DNA of 64,000 bases from Achromobacter insuavis (GTDB lineage: Bacteria > Pseudomonadota > Gammaproteobacteria > Burkholderiales > Burkholderiaceae_B): assembly GCF_902859645.1 (NCBI RefSeq), contig NZ_CADIJR010000003.1, positions 117,470 to 181,469 on the forward strand, written 5' to 3'. Each line of letters opens with the position of its first letter. Positions within the stretch are counted from its first letter, which is position 1. The notes under the pieces were generated by a model. That model worked only from the letters and a program-made list of their open reading frames with translations. It had not been told where the DNA came from and ran no database searches. Shown here piece by piece: positions 34,850-44,464 of this stretch. A program made the translations under genes and the position numbers.

Positions 34850-35509
34850 ATGGACGCGGAATTCTGGTTGGAACGCTGGCGCGACGGGCGCACGCATTTT
34901 CATCAAACACGAGTGACGCCGCTGCTGCAGAAATACTGGCCGACACTCTCGGTGCCCGCGGGCGGCAAGGTGCTGGTGCCGCTGTGCGGCAAATCCCTCG
35001 ACATGGTCTGGCTGGCGGCGCAAGGCTTCCAGGTGCTGGGCGTGGAATTGTCGCAACTGGCGGTCGAGCAGTTCTTCGTCGAGAACGAGCTCAAGCCGGT
35101 GATCCAGGACAGCGCCTACGGCAGGCACTACGTGGCGGGCAATATCGAGATCATCTGCGGCGACATCTTCAAGCTGGATGCGCCGCTGCTGTCGCACTGC
35201 GTCGGCGCGTATGACCGTGCTGCGCTGGTGGCGCTGCCCGTGGAGATGCGCGGCGAGTACGTGCGCCACGTCTACGGGCAGCTGTCGCCCGGCTACCGCG
35301 GCCTGCTGATCACGCTGGACTACCCGCAGGAAGAGATGGACGGGCCGCCGTTCGCGGTGTTGGACACCGAGATGCGGACGCTGTTCAGCGGCGTCTCGCC
35401 GGCGGTCATCATCGACCGCCGCGACATCCTGGCCAAGGAACCCAAGTTCGCCGAGCGCGGCGTGAGCCGGCTCGACACGGTCGTCTACCGGCTGGGCGTG
35501 CAGGCCTGA
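34850..35509 (+). CDS. tpm: Thiopurine S-methyltransferase
   Basis: 219 residues, matching bacterial TPMT length. The start [15 protein letters not shown] and the SAM-binding [26 protein letters not shown] and later [12 protein letters not shown] are all family signatures. In bacteria it methylates selenium and tellurium compounds and thiopurines, giving tellurite or selenite resistance. Its CGGAGGATAAG ribosome site is strong. Confidence 0.95.
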   Translation: MDAEFWLERWRDGRTHFHQTRVTPLLQKYWPTLSVPAGGKVLVPLCGKSLDMVWLAAQGFQVLGVELSQLAVEQFFVENELKPVIQDSAYGRHYVAGNIEIICGDIFKLDAPLLSHCVGAYDRAALVALPVEMRGEYVRHVYGQLSPGYRGLLITLDYPQEEMDGPPFAVLDTEMRTLFSGVSPAVIIDRRDILAKEPKFAERGVSRLDTVVYRLGVQA

Positions 35510-35519
35510 GGCGCCGGGT

Positions 35520-36119
35520 TCAGAAGAACCAGCCGCCGCGGGTCAGGTCCTTTTCGCAGCTCTTGTACTGGCTGGCGAATTTGTCGGCCCGCGCCTGCAC
35601 TTTCTTTGACACCGTCTTGAGCCACGCCTTGCGGTCGTAGCTGCGGTTGCGGTAGCCGGTCCAGCCCTCGTGGTAGTTCAGGTACTGGCCGTAGGCGTCC
35701 GACTTGGAGATGCCGTTCAGGCGCTGGCTCTTGTTCATGTACCAGCCCATGAAGTCCAGGGCGTCGGCGAAGTTGTCGCGACTGGAACCCCAGCCGCCGG
35801 CATCCTTCTTGTAGTCGGCCCAGGTCTCGTCCTTGGCCTGGGCGTAGCCATAGGCGGAACTGACGCGGCCCCACGGGATGATGCCCAGGAAGTAATAGCG
35901 CGGCGGCACCGCGTCCTGCTTGAAGCTGGACTCCTGGTACATCATCGCCATCGGCACCGGCACCGGCGCGCCCCATTTCTTCTGCACCTTGAGCGCGGCA
36001 TCGTGCCAGTCCGGCTTTTCGCGGAAGATGGCGCAGATGTTCTCGGGATTCGAGGGCGGGGCGGTGGCGCAGCCGGCAAGCGCGGCCAGCAGCGGCAGCG
36101 GCATCAAGAGCCGTGTCAT
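35520..36119 (-). CDS. Lipoprotein lytic-transglycosylase-like protein
   Basis: 199 residues with a lipoprotein signal (lipobox LAGC). The Glu in MYQESSFK, together with AYGYAQAKDETW and NYHEGWTGYRN, fits the SLT/lysozyme-like transglycosylase fold. It would cleave murein from the inner face of the outer membrane. Annotated in relatives as a transglycosylase SLT domain protein; the catalytic residue is conserved. Confidence 0.88.
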   Translation of the reverse strand: MTRLLMPLPLLAALAGCATAPPSNPENICAIFREKPDWHDAALKVQKKWGAPVPVPMAMMYQESSFKQDAVPPRYYFLGIIPWGRVSSAYGYAQAKDETWADYKKDAGGWGSSRDNFADALDFMGWYMNKSQRLNGISKSDAYGQYLNYHEGWTGYRNRSYDRKAWLKTVSKKVQARADKFASQYKSCEKDLTRGGWFF

Positions 36120-36293
36120 TGGTGGTCTTCTCCAGGCGCCGGCGGGCGGCGGTTACGTTCTGTTTGTCACGGTTTGCTGTGATTGTATGAAAACGTATCG
36201 ACGGAAAAGTTCCGCCCCCGTTTTTTTTGCCTCCAACCGGCCGATCAAGGCGGATTTCCGCGGGATCCGGCCGTTTTGGCGGCGCCAATGAAA

Positions 36294-36319
36294 ACGGCCC
36301 CGGATCGCTCCGGGGCCGT
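36294..36319 (-). terminator. Rho-independent terminator of acnB
   Basis: A perfect 11-base stem ACGGCCCCGGA / TCCGGGGCCGT with a TCGC loop, followed on the minus strand by a short T run. It lies 27 bases after the acnB stop. Confidence 0.9.
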
Positions 36320-36346
36320 GTCGCAGGCGAGCCTACGTGGCGAGGT

Positions 36347-38938
36347 TTACACCTCGATCACGTCCGCCACGTCCTTGTAGTCGGCGATCTTGTCGAAGTT
36401 CAGGTATTGGTAGATCTGGTCGCCGCTCTTGTTGATGACGCCCATGTCGGCCATGTACTCGTCCTTGGTCGGGATGCGGCCCAGCTTCGAGCAGATCGCG
36501 GCCAGTTCGGCCGAACCCAGGTACACGTTGGTGTTCTTGCCCAGGCGGTTCGGGAAGTTGCGGGTGCTGGTGGACATCACCGTCGCGCCTTCGCGGACCT
36601 GCGCCTGGTTGCCCATGCACAGCGAGCAGCCCGGCATTTCGGTGCGGGCGCCGGCCGTGCCGAACACGCCGTAGTGGCCTTCCTCGGTCAGCTGCGTGGC
36701 GTCCATCTTGGTGGGCGGGGCCACCCACAGCTTGACCGGGATGTCGCGCTTGCCTTCGAGCAGCTTGGACGCCGCGCGGAAGTGGCCGATGTTGGTCATG
36801 CAGCTGCCGATGAACACTTCGTCGATCTTGGCGCCGGCGACTTCCGACAGCGTCTTGACGTCGTCCGGGTCGTTCGGGCAGGCCACGATGGGCTCGTGCA
36901 CGTCGGCCAGGTCGATCTCGATGACAGCGGCGTATTCGGCGTCGGCGTCCGGCTCCAGCAGCTGGGGATTGGCCAGCCAGGCTTCCATCGCCTTGATGCG
37001 GCGGCCCAGCGTGCGCTCGTCTTCGTAGCCGTTGGCGATCATCCACTTGAGCATCACGATGTTGCTGTTGATGTACTCGATGATCGGTTCCTTGTTCAGG
37101 CGCACCGAGCAGCCGGCGGCCGAACGTTCGGCCGACGCGTCCGACAGTTCGAAGGCTTGTTCGACCTTCAGGTCGGGCAGGCCTTCGATTTCGAGGATGC
37201 GGCCGGAGAAGATGTTCTTCTTGCCTTGCTTGGCGACCGTCAGCAGGCCGGCCTTGATGGCGTACAGCGGAATGGCGTTGACCAGGTCACGCAGGGTGAC
37301 GCCGGGCTGCAGCTTGCCCTTGAAGCGGACCAGCACCGATTCCGGCATGTCCAGCGGCATCACGCCGGTGGCGGCGGCGAAGGCGACCAGGCCCGAGCCG
37401 GCCGGGAACGAGATGCCGATGGGGAAGCGGGTGTGCGAGTCGCCGCCGGTGCCGACGGTGTCGGGCAGCAGCATGCGGTTGAGCCACGAGTGGATCACGC
37501 CGTCGCCCGGACGCAGCGAGACGCCGCCGCGGGTGCTGATGAACTCGGGCAGCGTGTGGTGCGTCTTGACGTCCACGGGCTTGGGATAGGCGGCGGTGTG
37601 GCAGAACGACTGCATCACCAGGTCGGCCGAGAAGCCCAGGCAGGCCAGGTCCTTGAGCTCGTCGCGGGTCATGGGGCCGGTGGTGTCCTGGCTGCCGACC
37701 GAGGTCATCTTCGGTTCGCAGTAGGTGCCCGGGCGGATGCCGCGGCCTTCCGGCAGGCCGCAGGCGCGGCCGACCATCTTCTGGGCCAGCGAGAAGCCCT
37801 TGCCGGTGTCGGCCGGGTCCTTGGGCAGGCGGAACAGCGTCGACGGCGCCAAGCCCAGCGCTTCGCGCGCCTTGGCGGTCAGGCCGCGGCCGATGATCAG
37901 CGGAATGCGGCCGCCGGCGCGCACTTCGTCGAACAGCACGTCGGACTTCACTTCGAATTCGGCGATGACTTCGCCGTTCTTGATGGCCTTGCCTTCATAG
38001 GGGCGCAGTTCGACCACGTCGCCCATTTCCATCTTGGAAACGTCGAGTTCGATCGGCAGGGCGCCGGCGTCTTCCATGGTGTTGTAGAAGATCGGGGCGA
38101 TCTTGTTGCCCAGGCACACGCCGCCAAAACGCTTGTTCGGCACGAAGGGGATGTCTTCGCCGGTAAACCACAGCACCGAGTTGGTGGCCGACTTGCGCGA
38201 GGAGCCGGTGCCGACCACGTCGCCGACGTAGGCGACCAGGTGACCCTTGTCCTTGAGCGACTCGATGAACTTGACCGGGCCGCGCTTGCCGTCTTCTTCC
38301 GGTTCGAACGCCGCGCCGTCGCGCTTGTTCTTGAGCATCGCCAGGGCGTGCATCGGGATGTCGGGGCGGGTGGTGGCGTCCGGGGCCGGCGACAGGTCGT
38401 CGGTGTTGGTTTCGCCAGGCACCTTGAAGACCGTGATGGTCAGGCTCTCGGGCAGTTCCGGGCGGCTGGTGAACCATTCGGCGTCGGCCCAGCTCTGCAT
38501 CACGGACTTGGCGTTGGCATTGCCCTTGTCGGCCTTTTCCTTCACGTCGTGGAAGGCGTCGAACATCAGCAGGGTCTTTTTCAGGGCGTCGGCGGCGATC
38601 GTGCCGATTTCCTTGTCGTCGAGCAGTTGGACCAGCGGGCCAATGTTGTAGCCGCCCAGCATGGTGCCGAGCAGTTCAGTCGCCTTGGCGCGGCTGATCA
38701 GGGCACAAGCTTCGGTGCCCAGGGCCACGGCGGCCAGATACGAGGCCTTGACCTTGGCGGCATCGTCCACGCCGGCCGGAACACGGTGGGTCAGCAGCTC
38801 GACCAGGTTCTGCTCTTCGCCCGCGGGCGGGTTCTTCAGCAGTTCGATCAGTTCAGCGGTTTGTTTTGCCGTCAGGGGCAGCGGGGGAATCCCCAGAGCC
38901 GCGCGTTCGGCAACGTGTTGGCGGTAAGTATCCAGCAT
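36347..38938 (-). CDS. acnB: Aconitate hydratase B
   Basis: 863 residues, close to the 865 of E. coli AcnB. The HEAT-like N-terminal domain comes first, then the swivel domain, then the three Fe-S core domains. Cluster cysteines are in [11 protein letters not shown] and [10 protein letters not shown]. It isomerises citrate and isocitrate in the TCA cycle, may also serve 2-methylcitrate metabolism, and as apo-protein can bind mRNA. It is a single-gene unit with its own terminator and a palindromic operator-like site upstream. Confidence 0.97.
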   Translation of the reverse strand: MLDTYRQHVAERAALGIPPLPLTAKQTAELIELLKNPPAGEEQNLVELLTHRVPAGVDDAAKVKASYLAAVALGTEACALISRAKATELLGTMLGGYNIGPLVQLLDDKEIGTIAADALKKTLLMFDAFHDVKEKADKGNANAKSVMQSWADAEWFTSRPELPESLTITVFKVPGETNTDDLSPAPDATTRPDIPMHALAMLKNKRDGAAFEPEEDGKRGPVKFIESLKDKGHLVAYVGDVVGTGSSRKSATNSVLWFTGEDIPFVPNKRFGGVCLGNKIAPIFYNTMEDAGALPIELDVSKMEMGDVVELRPYEGKAIKNGEVIAEFEVKSDVLFDEVRAGGRIPLIIGRGLTAKAREALGLAPSTLFRLPKDPADTGKGFSLAQKMVGRACGLPEGRGIRPGTYCEPKMTSVGSQDTTGPMTRDELKDLACLGFSADLVMQSFCHTAAYPKPVDVKTHHTLPEFISTRGGVSLRPGDGVIHSWLNRMLLPDTVGTGGDSHTRFPIGISFPAGSGLVAFAAATGVMPLDMPESVLVRFKGKLQPGVTLRDLVNAIPLYAIKAGLLTVAKQGKKNIFSGRILEIEGLPDLKVEQAFELSDASAERSAAGCSVRLNKEPIIEYINSNIVMLKWMIANGYEDERTLGRRIKAMEAWLANPQLLEPDADAEYAAVIEIDLADVHEPIVACPNDPDDVKTLSEVAGAKIDEVFIGSCMTNIGHFRAASKLLEGKRDIPVKLWVAPPTKMDATQLTEEGHYGVFGTAGARTEMPGCSLCMGNQAQVREGATVMSTSTRNFPNRLGKNTNVYLGSAELAAICSKLGRIPTKDEYMADMGVINKSGDQIYQYLNFDKIADYKDVADVIEV

Positions 38939-39259
38939 GTTGAGGCCTGCTTAAAGTCGGGTTGGAAGAAGGGTTGTCGCCGGAATTGTAGAGGGAAGAG
39001 GGGGCCGCTAGCAAATGTCTTATATCTTATATAAGACTTGAGTCGATAGGCGTTGTCTGCGGGCCACGCCGGGGCGCAGCCAGGCGCGGGACGGGGCGAT
39101 CTTGGGAGCGTGAAAACGGGGACGATTTGGTGGCCGGCGCCCCGGCGCGAGGATGGGAGGGCCGCTGCGGCAGGCCCCGTGCCCGCGTTCGGGCAGCGGG
39201 AGCCCGTGTTGACGCCGGGGGCCGCGCGCGACTGTCGGGCGGGCCCCCGGGGCGGCGGA
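38939..39259. other. Upstream region of acnB
   Basis: About 320 bases with no gene; the FxLYD-like protein gene ends at 39260. The only clear element is the palindrome at 39017-39037. Confidence 0.5.
39017..39037 (-). promoter_or_regulatory. Palindromic operator-like site upstream of acnB
   Basis: GTCTTATAT-CTT-ATATAAGAC is a perfect 9-base inverted repeat, about 80 bases before the acnB start. The AT-rich site stands out in a very GC-rich region. The form (TCTTATATAAGA-like) resembles, from memory, operators of FCD-type GntR regulators of TCA-cycle genes in beta-proteobacteria. No regulator gene is adjacent. Confidence 0.75.
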
Positions 39260-40159
39260 TCAGTTGGCCTTGGCGTCGTACACCACGCCCACGCGGGCGA
39301 AGTTGGCGCCGTATTGCTTGACGTCCAGCTGGAACGGGGCGCTCTCGCCCGGCTTGAGCTTGGGCAGGCGCAGCTCCGAATAACGCGCGCCGGTCAGCTT
39401 GTCCTGCGCGTCGTAGAGGCTGATCCAGACCTTGACGTTGTCGACGTCGACGTGGTCGTCGTTGCGCACCCGGCCATGCACCATGACGTACTTGTAGCGG
39501 TAGCGGTAGGTGAAATTCAGCGTGCCGGTGCCGACGCCGGCCTCGGTGGTTTCGACGCTGATGTCCAGCGCCGGCCGGGTGCCGGGCAGGGCCGCGCGCT
39601 TGGCCGGCTTCCAGTCGGTCTTGACCTCGGAATAGCGCTCGAAGTTCTCGCCGTTCAGCAGCACCGGAATGCGCTCGCCGGGGTACAGCATGGCCGGCAG
39701 CGACCATTCCTGGCGCAGCCGCAGGGGGCGCGAGCCGTCGAACACCGAGATATCCATGCCCGGCGACAGCGCTACGTATTTGTCGCTGCGGTTGACCACT
39801 TCGGCCAGCAGCAGCGGACGCTCGATCTCATTGAGCAGGCGGCGTGGCGCCGACAAGGTCAGCGAAGCGGGGTCGAACAGGGCGAAATCCGGGTCCAGCA
39901 GTTCGGCCGTGGTCAGGCGCACCTGGTCGATGATGCGGGGATTGGCGGGGCTGACGCGCACGATGCGGCTGGCGGGGCCCTCGGGCGCGGGCGCCGCCGT
40001 GGCCGGCGCCGCCGCGGCCTGGGCTGGCTTGGGCGCGTCCCAGGGCAACAGGCCGTTGTATTTGGCCAGGGCGTAGCCGCCAGCGGCGAGGATGATCAGC
40101 ACCAGCCCGGCCCGGGCGGGCCGCGACAGGGGCCGCGCGGGGGAACGGTCAGCTTTCAC
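39260..40159 (-). CDS. Membrane-anchored protein, FxLYD-like beta domain
   Basis: 299 residues. A single N-terminal membrane helix (RAGLVLIILAAGGYALA) is followed by an alanine/proline linker and a beta-sandwich part with YVMVHGRVRNDDHVDVDNVK and LYDAQDKL, as in FxLYD domains. It overlaps the upstream gene, a related zinc-ribbon protein, by 11 bases. Function unknown; the pair may form an envelope complex. Confidence 0.75.
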   Translation of the reverse strand: MKADRSPARPLSRPARAGLVLIILAAGGYALAKYNGLLPWDAPKPAQAAAAPATAAPAPEGPASRIVRVSPANPRIIDQVRLTTAELLDPDFALFDPASLTLSAPRRLLNEIERPLLLAEVVNRSDKYVALSPGMDISVFDGSRPLRLRQEWSLPAMLYPGERIPVLLNGENFERYSEVKTDWKPAKRAALPGTRPALDISVETTEAGVGTGTLNFTYRYRYKYVMVHGRVRNDDHVDVDNVKVWISLYDAQDKLTGARYSELRLPKLKPGESAPFQLDVKQYGANFARVGVVYDAKAN

Positions 40160-41033
40160 TTTGCACCATGTAATCGTAGGACCCGACCTTGCCTTCGGCC
40201 AGCATCTCGCAGCGCACGTCGAACGAGGTCACCGCGCCGGGGGCGAGCGGGCTGGCCGAGCCGTAGCCGTTGCCGATGCCCAGCAGCTTGCCGTCCTCGT
40301 CGTACAGCATCACCGAGATCTGCGTGCTGCCGGCGGCCACCGCGCCCTTGTTGCGCAGCAGGCCGACCAGGCGGTAGACGCCATCGTTGCGCACCAGCTG
40401 CACCTTGTCGGCGGCGACGTCGCGGGCGCTGCTGTTCGCCAGCGACGGCGTGGCCGGCTTCAGGACATAGCGGCTGTAGGCGGTGTCGGGCAGGGAGATC
40501 GTCACCGGGGTGTATTCGCCGGGCAGCAGCGTGCGCGCCATCGGCGAGCCCGAGGTGGACGACAGCGTCAGTTCGCCCTGATAGAACGTGGCGGTGACGC
40601 GCGGCGCATCGATCTTCTTGCCGGTCTCGTTGCGCATCAGCATCACCAGCTGGTTGCGGCCGCGGCCACGCACTTCCTGCACGTCCGTCAGCTTGACCAG
40701 CGCGGCGTCGATGGGCGGCGGGGCGGCGCGCGAGGGGGCGCGGGTCGATGAGCCACTGTTGAACAGCGTGGCGGTGAGCGGCACCAGGATCGCGGCCAGC
40801 ACCACCAGCGCGATCGCGATGATCGCGCCCGGCTGCAATTTGGCGGCGGGCGCCGGCTGCTGCATGCCGCGCAGGATCTTCTCCAGGCGCTGGGCGACGT
40901 TGTCCTCGACCAGGGTGACGGCGTGGCAATGGCTGCACTGGTATTCGTTGGTATCCAGCTTGGTGAACTGCGCGCTGCCGCAGGTCGAGCAGGTCAACGT
41001 CACCGTATTGATCGTGGTCTGTTTGGGTGTCAT
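40149..41033 (-). CDS. Zinc-ribbon membrane protein with FxLYD-like domain
   Basis: 294 residues from the ATG at 41033 (MTPKQTTINTVTL). An N-terminal zinc ribbon (CSTCGSAQ...YQCSHC) precedes one membrane helix (IIAIALVVLAAILVPLTATLF) and an extracytoplasmic beta domain (YRLVGLLRNKGAVAAGS, VMLYDEDGKLLG). This layout recalls DUF3426/FxLYD proteins. Overlaps the downstream gene, so they are cotranscribed. Confidence 0.75.
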   Translation of the reverse strand: MTPKQTTINTVTLTCSTCGSAQFTKLDTNEYQCSHCHAVTLVEDNVAQRLEKILRGMQQPAPAAKLQPGAIIAIALVVLAAILVPLTATLFNSGSSTRAPSRAAPPPIDAALVKLTDVQEVRGRGRNQLVMLMRNETGKKIDAPRVTATFYQGELTLSSTSGSPMARTLLPGEYTPVTISLPDTAYSRYVLKPATPSLANSSARDVAADKVQLVRNDGVYRLVGLLRNKGAVAAGSTQISVMLYDEDGKLLGIGNGYGSASPLAPGAVTSFDVRCEMLAEGKVGSYDYMVQSES

Positions 41034-41323
41034 GCGAGAGGGCGGGCGCGCCGCGTCCGGGGCGGCGCCGGGATGGCGCGGCCGGGCCGGGCGTGGCTGG
41101 CTTACTGGGCCGCAAGGATAGCGGCGGCGCGTCGGCGGCGGGGTGCATGAGCGCATCTGATTATTACGAAATGTATGCGAAGGCCCGCGGACGCCGCCGG
41201 GCCCGGTGCTATGATCGCCGGCGTTCCAAGCCCCTTGAATACGCCGTTCCCCCAGTCGTTCCGCTCCTGGCCGCGATCCCGCGCGGCGGGGCCGAGCCGA
41301 GGCAGGTCAGGCTCCGCCCCAGC

Positions 41324-42088
41324 ATGAGCATCTTCCAACACGTGTTGTTCCTCGCCTGTGTGGCGCTGGCGACCTACGCCCAGACCATGACGGGGTTCGC
41401 CTTCGGCCTGGTGCTGCTGGGGTTGTCCGGCGTGTTCCAGCTGGCATCCGTGTCCGAAGTGGCCAACGTGGTCAGCGTGCTGTCCCTGGTCAACGCCGTG
41501 GTCACGCTGGCGCGGGCCAAGCCGCAGGTCAATTGGCGCCTGATGACGCCGGCGCTGGTCAGCAGCCTGGCCGGCGTGGCGTTGGGGGTGGTGGCGCTGG
41601 CCTGGATCAGCGGCGCCATGGCGGTGCTGCTGCAATTGCTGCTGGGCCTGACCATCCTGGCTTGCGCCGTGCTGCTGGTGGCGCGCACCCAGCCCCTGGA
41701 GCGCCTGTCATCGCGCGCCTCGTTCGTGCTGTTCGGCGGGGTCTCGGGCGTGCTGGGCGGCTTGTTCTCCAGCGCCGGCCCGCCCATGGTCTATCACCTG
41801 TATCGCCAGCCCCTGCCGCTGGCGTCCATCCGCAACAGCCTGCTGGTGCTGTTTTCATTGAACGCGGTCGTGCGACTGGCGCTGGTGACGGGGCAGGGCA
41901 CGTTCATGGCCACGTCGTTCTGGCTGAGCCTGCAAGCCCTGCCGGTCGTGATCGGGGTGACCTGGGTCGCGCGCCGCTACGCCACCGCCGGGTCGATGAA
42001 GACCGTCAAGCGGATGGTGTTCGTGCTGCTGCTGGCGGCCGGACTCGGCCTGATCGTGCCGGCGTCGCGGCTCCTCGCGGCGGGGTAG
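41324..42088 (+). CDS. TauE/SafE-family membrane transporter
   Basis: 254 residues from the ATG at 41324; the frame is open further left but that sequence is unlike a protein. Seven or eight hydrophobic segments, with the family's repeated halves; YAQTMTGFAFGLVLL and LGGLFSSAGPPMVYHLY are the paired signature loops. Members export sulfite or organosulfonates, or move other anions; the substrate here is unknown. Confidence 0.9.
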   Translation: MSIFQHVLFLACVALATYAQTMTGFAFGLVLLGLSGVFQLASVSEVANVVSVLSLVNAVVTLARAKPQVNWRLMTPALVSSLAGVALGVVALAWISGAMAVLLQLLLGLTILACAVLLVARTQPLERLSSRASFVLFGGVSGVLGGLFSSAGPPMVYHLYRQPLPLASIRNSLLVLFSLNAVVRLALVTGQGTFMATSFWLSLQALPVVIGVTWVARRYATAGSMKTVKRMVFVLLLAAGLGLIVPASRLLAAG

Positions 42089-42121
42089 CCGCGAGGCGGA
42101 CGATCCGGGCCTTGCCGCGAT

Positions 42122-42562
42122 TCAGCCGTGTTCGCCGGAGATGTACCGTTCGAGCTCGGTGATGATGAATTTCTGCTCGCTCATGACGTCCTTGACCAGG
42201 TCGCCGATGGACACCAGGCCGACCAGCTTCTTGTCCTGGATGACGGGCAGGTGGCGGAAGTGGCGCTCGGTCATCAGCGCCATGCAGTGCTCGCGGGTGT
42301 CTTCCGGCCGCACGTAGAAGACGGAGTCGGTCATGATTTCGCGGACCTTGGTGGTGCGCGAGGAGCGATCCTGCAGCACGATCTTGCGGGCGTAGTCGCG
42401 CTCGGTGAGCATGCCCAGCACCTCGTCGCCCTCCGCCACCACCACGGCGCCGATACTGCGTTCGGCCATGGTCTTGATGGCGTCGTACACGGACGAGTCC
42501 GGCGTGACGGTCACGACGGGCGGGTTGGCCTTTTCCCTGAGAATCTCAGCAACTTTCTTCAC
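42122..42562 (-). CDS. CBS-domain protein
   Basis: 146 residues from the GTG at 42562, preferred because GGGAG sits just ahead of it; a TTG eight codons upstream is the alternative. Two CBS domains are seen: VTVTPDSSVYDAIKTM to GMLTERDYARKI, and REIMTDSVFYVRPEDTREHC to GLVSIGDLVKDVM. Pairs like this bind adenine nucleotides and sense energy state. It overlaps the 3' end of the upstream toxin gene by 17 bases. Confidence 0.9.
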   Translation of the reverse strand: MKKVAEILREKANPPVVTVTPDSSVYDAIKTMAERSIGAVVVAEGDEVLGMLTERDYARKIVLQDRSSRTTKVREIMTDSVFYVRPEDTREHCMALMTERHFRHLPVIQDKKLVGLVSIGDLVKDVMSEQKFIITELERYISGEHG

Positions 42563-43019
42563 GATGTGCTCCCGAATCGCTGGCAAGGTTCAAGCGCCGG
42601 CTAGAGCCCGCGCCGGACGCCTGGCGCCGGCGCACGGTCTGGCCGTGACTCCATCCTAAGCCCGGCGGCGGGATTGCCGCAAGTTTCCGGTGGGTTCTCA
42701 GGCGGTATGGCCTGGCAGGTTCGTGGAGCAGGTGGCTATAGTCGCGGCCGCCATAGAACACGCCCATAATGGTCACGGACCCGTCATCGTTCAAGGAGTA
42801 GGCGATGGTGCATCGCTTCTGATGATGCAGGAAGCGGAGATTGGGGTTGGCGGCATGGCGCCGCGCTCCGCGTCTTGGAAAATGGGCCAGGTCCAGGCAG
42901 GCCTGGATCACGCCGTCGACATAGCCGTCCGCTGTTGCGGAAGTCCCCGCCGCGCTGAAATACCGTTGCATGTTGACGATGTCGCGGAGCGCGTCCGGCG
43001 TGAACACGACGCAGAACAT
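42546..43019 (-). CDS. RelE/ParE-family toxin with unusual C-terminal extension
   Basis: 157 residues. The first hundred or so match ParE (FTPDALRDIVNMQRYFS, VDGVIQACLDLAHFPRRG, FLHHQKRCTIAYSLNDDGSV). The remaining 50 are arginine/serine-rich with no family resemblance, and the gene ends inside the next gene. A lost stop codon may have produced the tail. It follows the antitoxin gene by one base. Confidence 0.8.
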   Translation of the reverse strand: MFCVVFTPDALRDIVNMQRYFSAAGTSATADGYVDGVIQACLDLAHFPRRGARRHAANPNLRFLHHQKRCTIAYSLNDDGSVTIMGVFYGGRDYSHLLHEPARPYRLRTHRKLAAIPPPGLGWSHGQTVRRRQASGAGSSRRLNLASDSGAHREESC

Positions 43020-43020
43020 G

Positions 43021-43263
43021 TCAGCGGCCTGAAGGTCGTCTGGCGCGTTCCGCGGCGAGCGCGGCCAGAACCTCGCCAGGGGTGAGCAGGCGGGATGGAT
43101 CCGCCTTGCTGGCCCGGCTTATCGCTTCGAGCCGCTTGAGCCAGGCGTTTTCGTCCCGCTGATCGACGCTGGGTAGATAGGGAGGCGGCAGCTCCGGAGG
43201 AGGATCCGATTGGCAGTGTTCCCGTACGGGGGGCCGTTGGGATGGCGTTGGACGGCGTGGCAT
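43021..43263 (-). CDS. Antitoxin partner of the ParE-like toxin
   Basis: 80 residues. The proline-rich N-terminal half is followed by a helical segment DPSRLLTPGEVLAALAAERAR, similar to the toxin-binding end of ParD/addiction-module antitoxins. Placement just before a ParE gene, with one base between, is the main reason for the call. Confidence 0.72.
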   Translation of the reverse strand: MPRRPTPSQRPPVREHCQSDPPPELPPPYLPSVDQRDENAWLKRLEAISRASKADPSRLLTPGEVLAALAAERARRPSGR

Positions 43264-43411
43264 GTAGAGAATTCCAAAGGCGTGGGCGACCTGGATAGCC
43301 TATGTGTGGCACGACGACGCGACAAGTCCTTTGGGCCATTCCTCTCGTCCTATCTTTCGCCAAGCGCGCGGCGGTGGTCGGCGGCCAGCCCGCGCCGGCC
43401 GCCCCGTATCC

Positions 43412-44425
43412 TCAGCGGATCAGGAACCCCGCGCCCACCGGATCATTCTTGTCGATGACCCAACGCGCCGTGCCCAGGATGCTGGCCGTGCCCTTCACCG
43501 TCGGCCGCACCGCGCGGGTGCCGTTCAGGTCGACCTCGCCCAGCAGGCAGCCTTCGAAGGTGCCGCTGCCCAGCAGGCCTTCGGACTTGATCGGCTGGTT
43601 CAGGCCCATCTTGCCGCGCGCCTCGAACATGGCCATCATCGCGCTGGTGCCGGTGCCGCCGGGCGAGCGGTCGAGCTGGCCGGCGCTGAACACGTGCACG
43701 TTCTTGTAGAACGCGCCCTCGATCGTCGGCTGGTGCCAGAACGTGATGAAGTTCAGGTTGTTGATGTGCGCTTCGGTCGGGTGCTGGATGCGCTGGCGAG
43801 CATTGAGCTGGTCGCGCACGATCAGGCCCATGCGCGACAGTTCGGTGCCGTTGTCCGGCGAGATGCGCAGGTCGCAGTTCGACAGGTCGACGATGCCGAA
43901 GTAGTTGCCGCCCCACACGATGTCGGCCGACAGCTTGCCGTAGCCCGGCAGTTCCACCGGAATGTCCTGCGCGGCGACGTAGGCCGGCACGTTCTCGAAG
44001 CGCGTCCACAGCACGTTGTCGCCTTCCGAGGCCACTTCCGACACCACCAGGCCGGCGGTGGTCTCGAAGCGGATGCGGGTGATGCCGTCCTTGCCGCGCG
44101 GCACCAGGCCGTTGGCCACCATGGCCATGCTGACCGCGATGGTGCCGTGGCCGCACATGTGCGAATACTCGGTGCCGTCGATGTAGATCAGGCCGGCGTC
44201 GTATTCCGGGCTGGACGGGGGCGTCAGGAACACGCCGAACATGTCCTTGTGGCCGCGCGGCTCGCGCATCAGCGCCTTGCGCAGCCAGTCATAGTGCTGC
44301 TCCAGGAACGCGCGCTTTTCCAGGATGGTGGAACCGGCGGGGTACGGAATGCCGCTGTGGACGATACACAGGGGCTCGCCTTCCGTATGGGTATAGATGA
44401 CATCGAACGCGTCTTGCTTGCGCAT
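43412..44425 (-). CDS. Proline-racemase-superfamily protein with second catalytic Cys replaced by Gly
   Basis: 337 residues, full length. The first active-site motif is intact (MCGHG, Cys91). The second, normally PCGTGTSA, reads PGGTGTSA here; Gly256 comes from GGC where Cys would be TGC. Racemases and 4-hydroxyproline 2-epimerases need both cysteines, while trans-3-hydroxyproline dehydratases keep the first and have Thr second. With Gly the enzyme is unlikely to racemise and may be a dehydratase or something new. It is the last gene of a Pot-type ABC transporter operon, so it probably acts on the imported compound. Confidence 0.88.
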   Translation of the reverse strand: MRKQDAFDVIYTHTEGEPLCIVHSGIPYPAGSTILEKRAFLEQHYDWLRKALMREPRGHKDMFGVFLTPPSSPEYDAGLIYIDGTEYSHMCGHGTIAVSMAMVANGLVPRGKDGITRIRFETTAGLVVSEVASEGDNVLWTRFENVPAYVAAQDIPVELPGYGKLSADIVWGGNYFGIVDLSNCDLRISPDNGTELSRMGLIVRDQLNARQRIQHPTEAHINNLNFITFWHQPTIEGAFYKNVHVFSAGQLDRSPGGTGTSAMMAMFEARGKMGLNQPIKSEGLLGSGTFEGCLLGEVDLNGTRAVRPTVKGTASILGTARWVIDKNDPVGAGFLIR

Positions 44426-44464
44426 GACAGTGACTCCAGGCGGTAGATAGGGGGAAGAGGAAAG

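Noticed and set aside
36227-39034. A 935-codon open frame on the plus strand
   Set aside because: It is entirely antisense to acnB. Its composition (His/Gly/Val/Asp rich with no domain) is the usual mirror frame of a high-GC gene.
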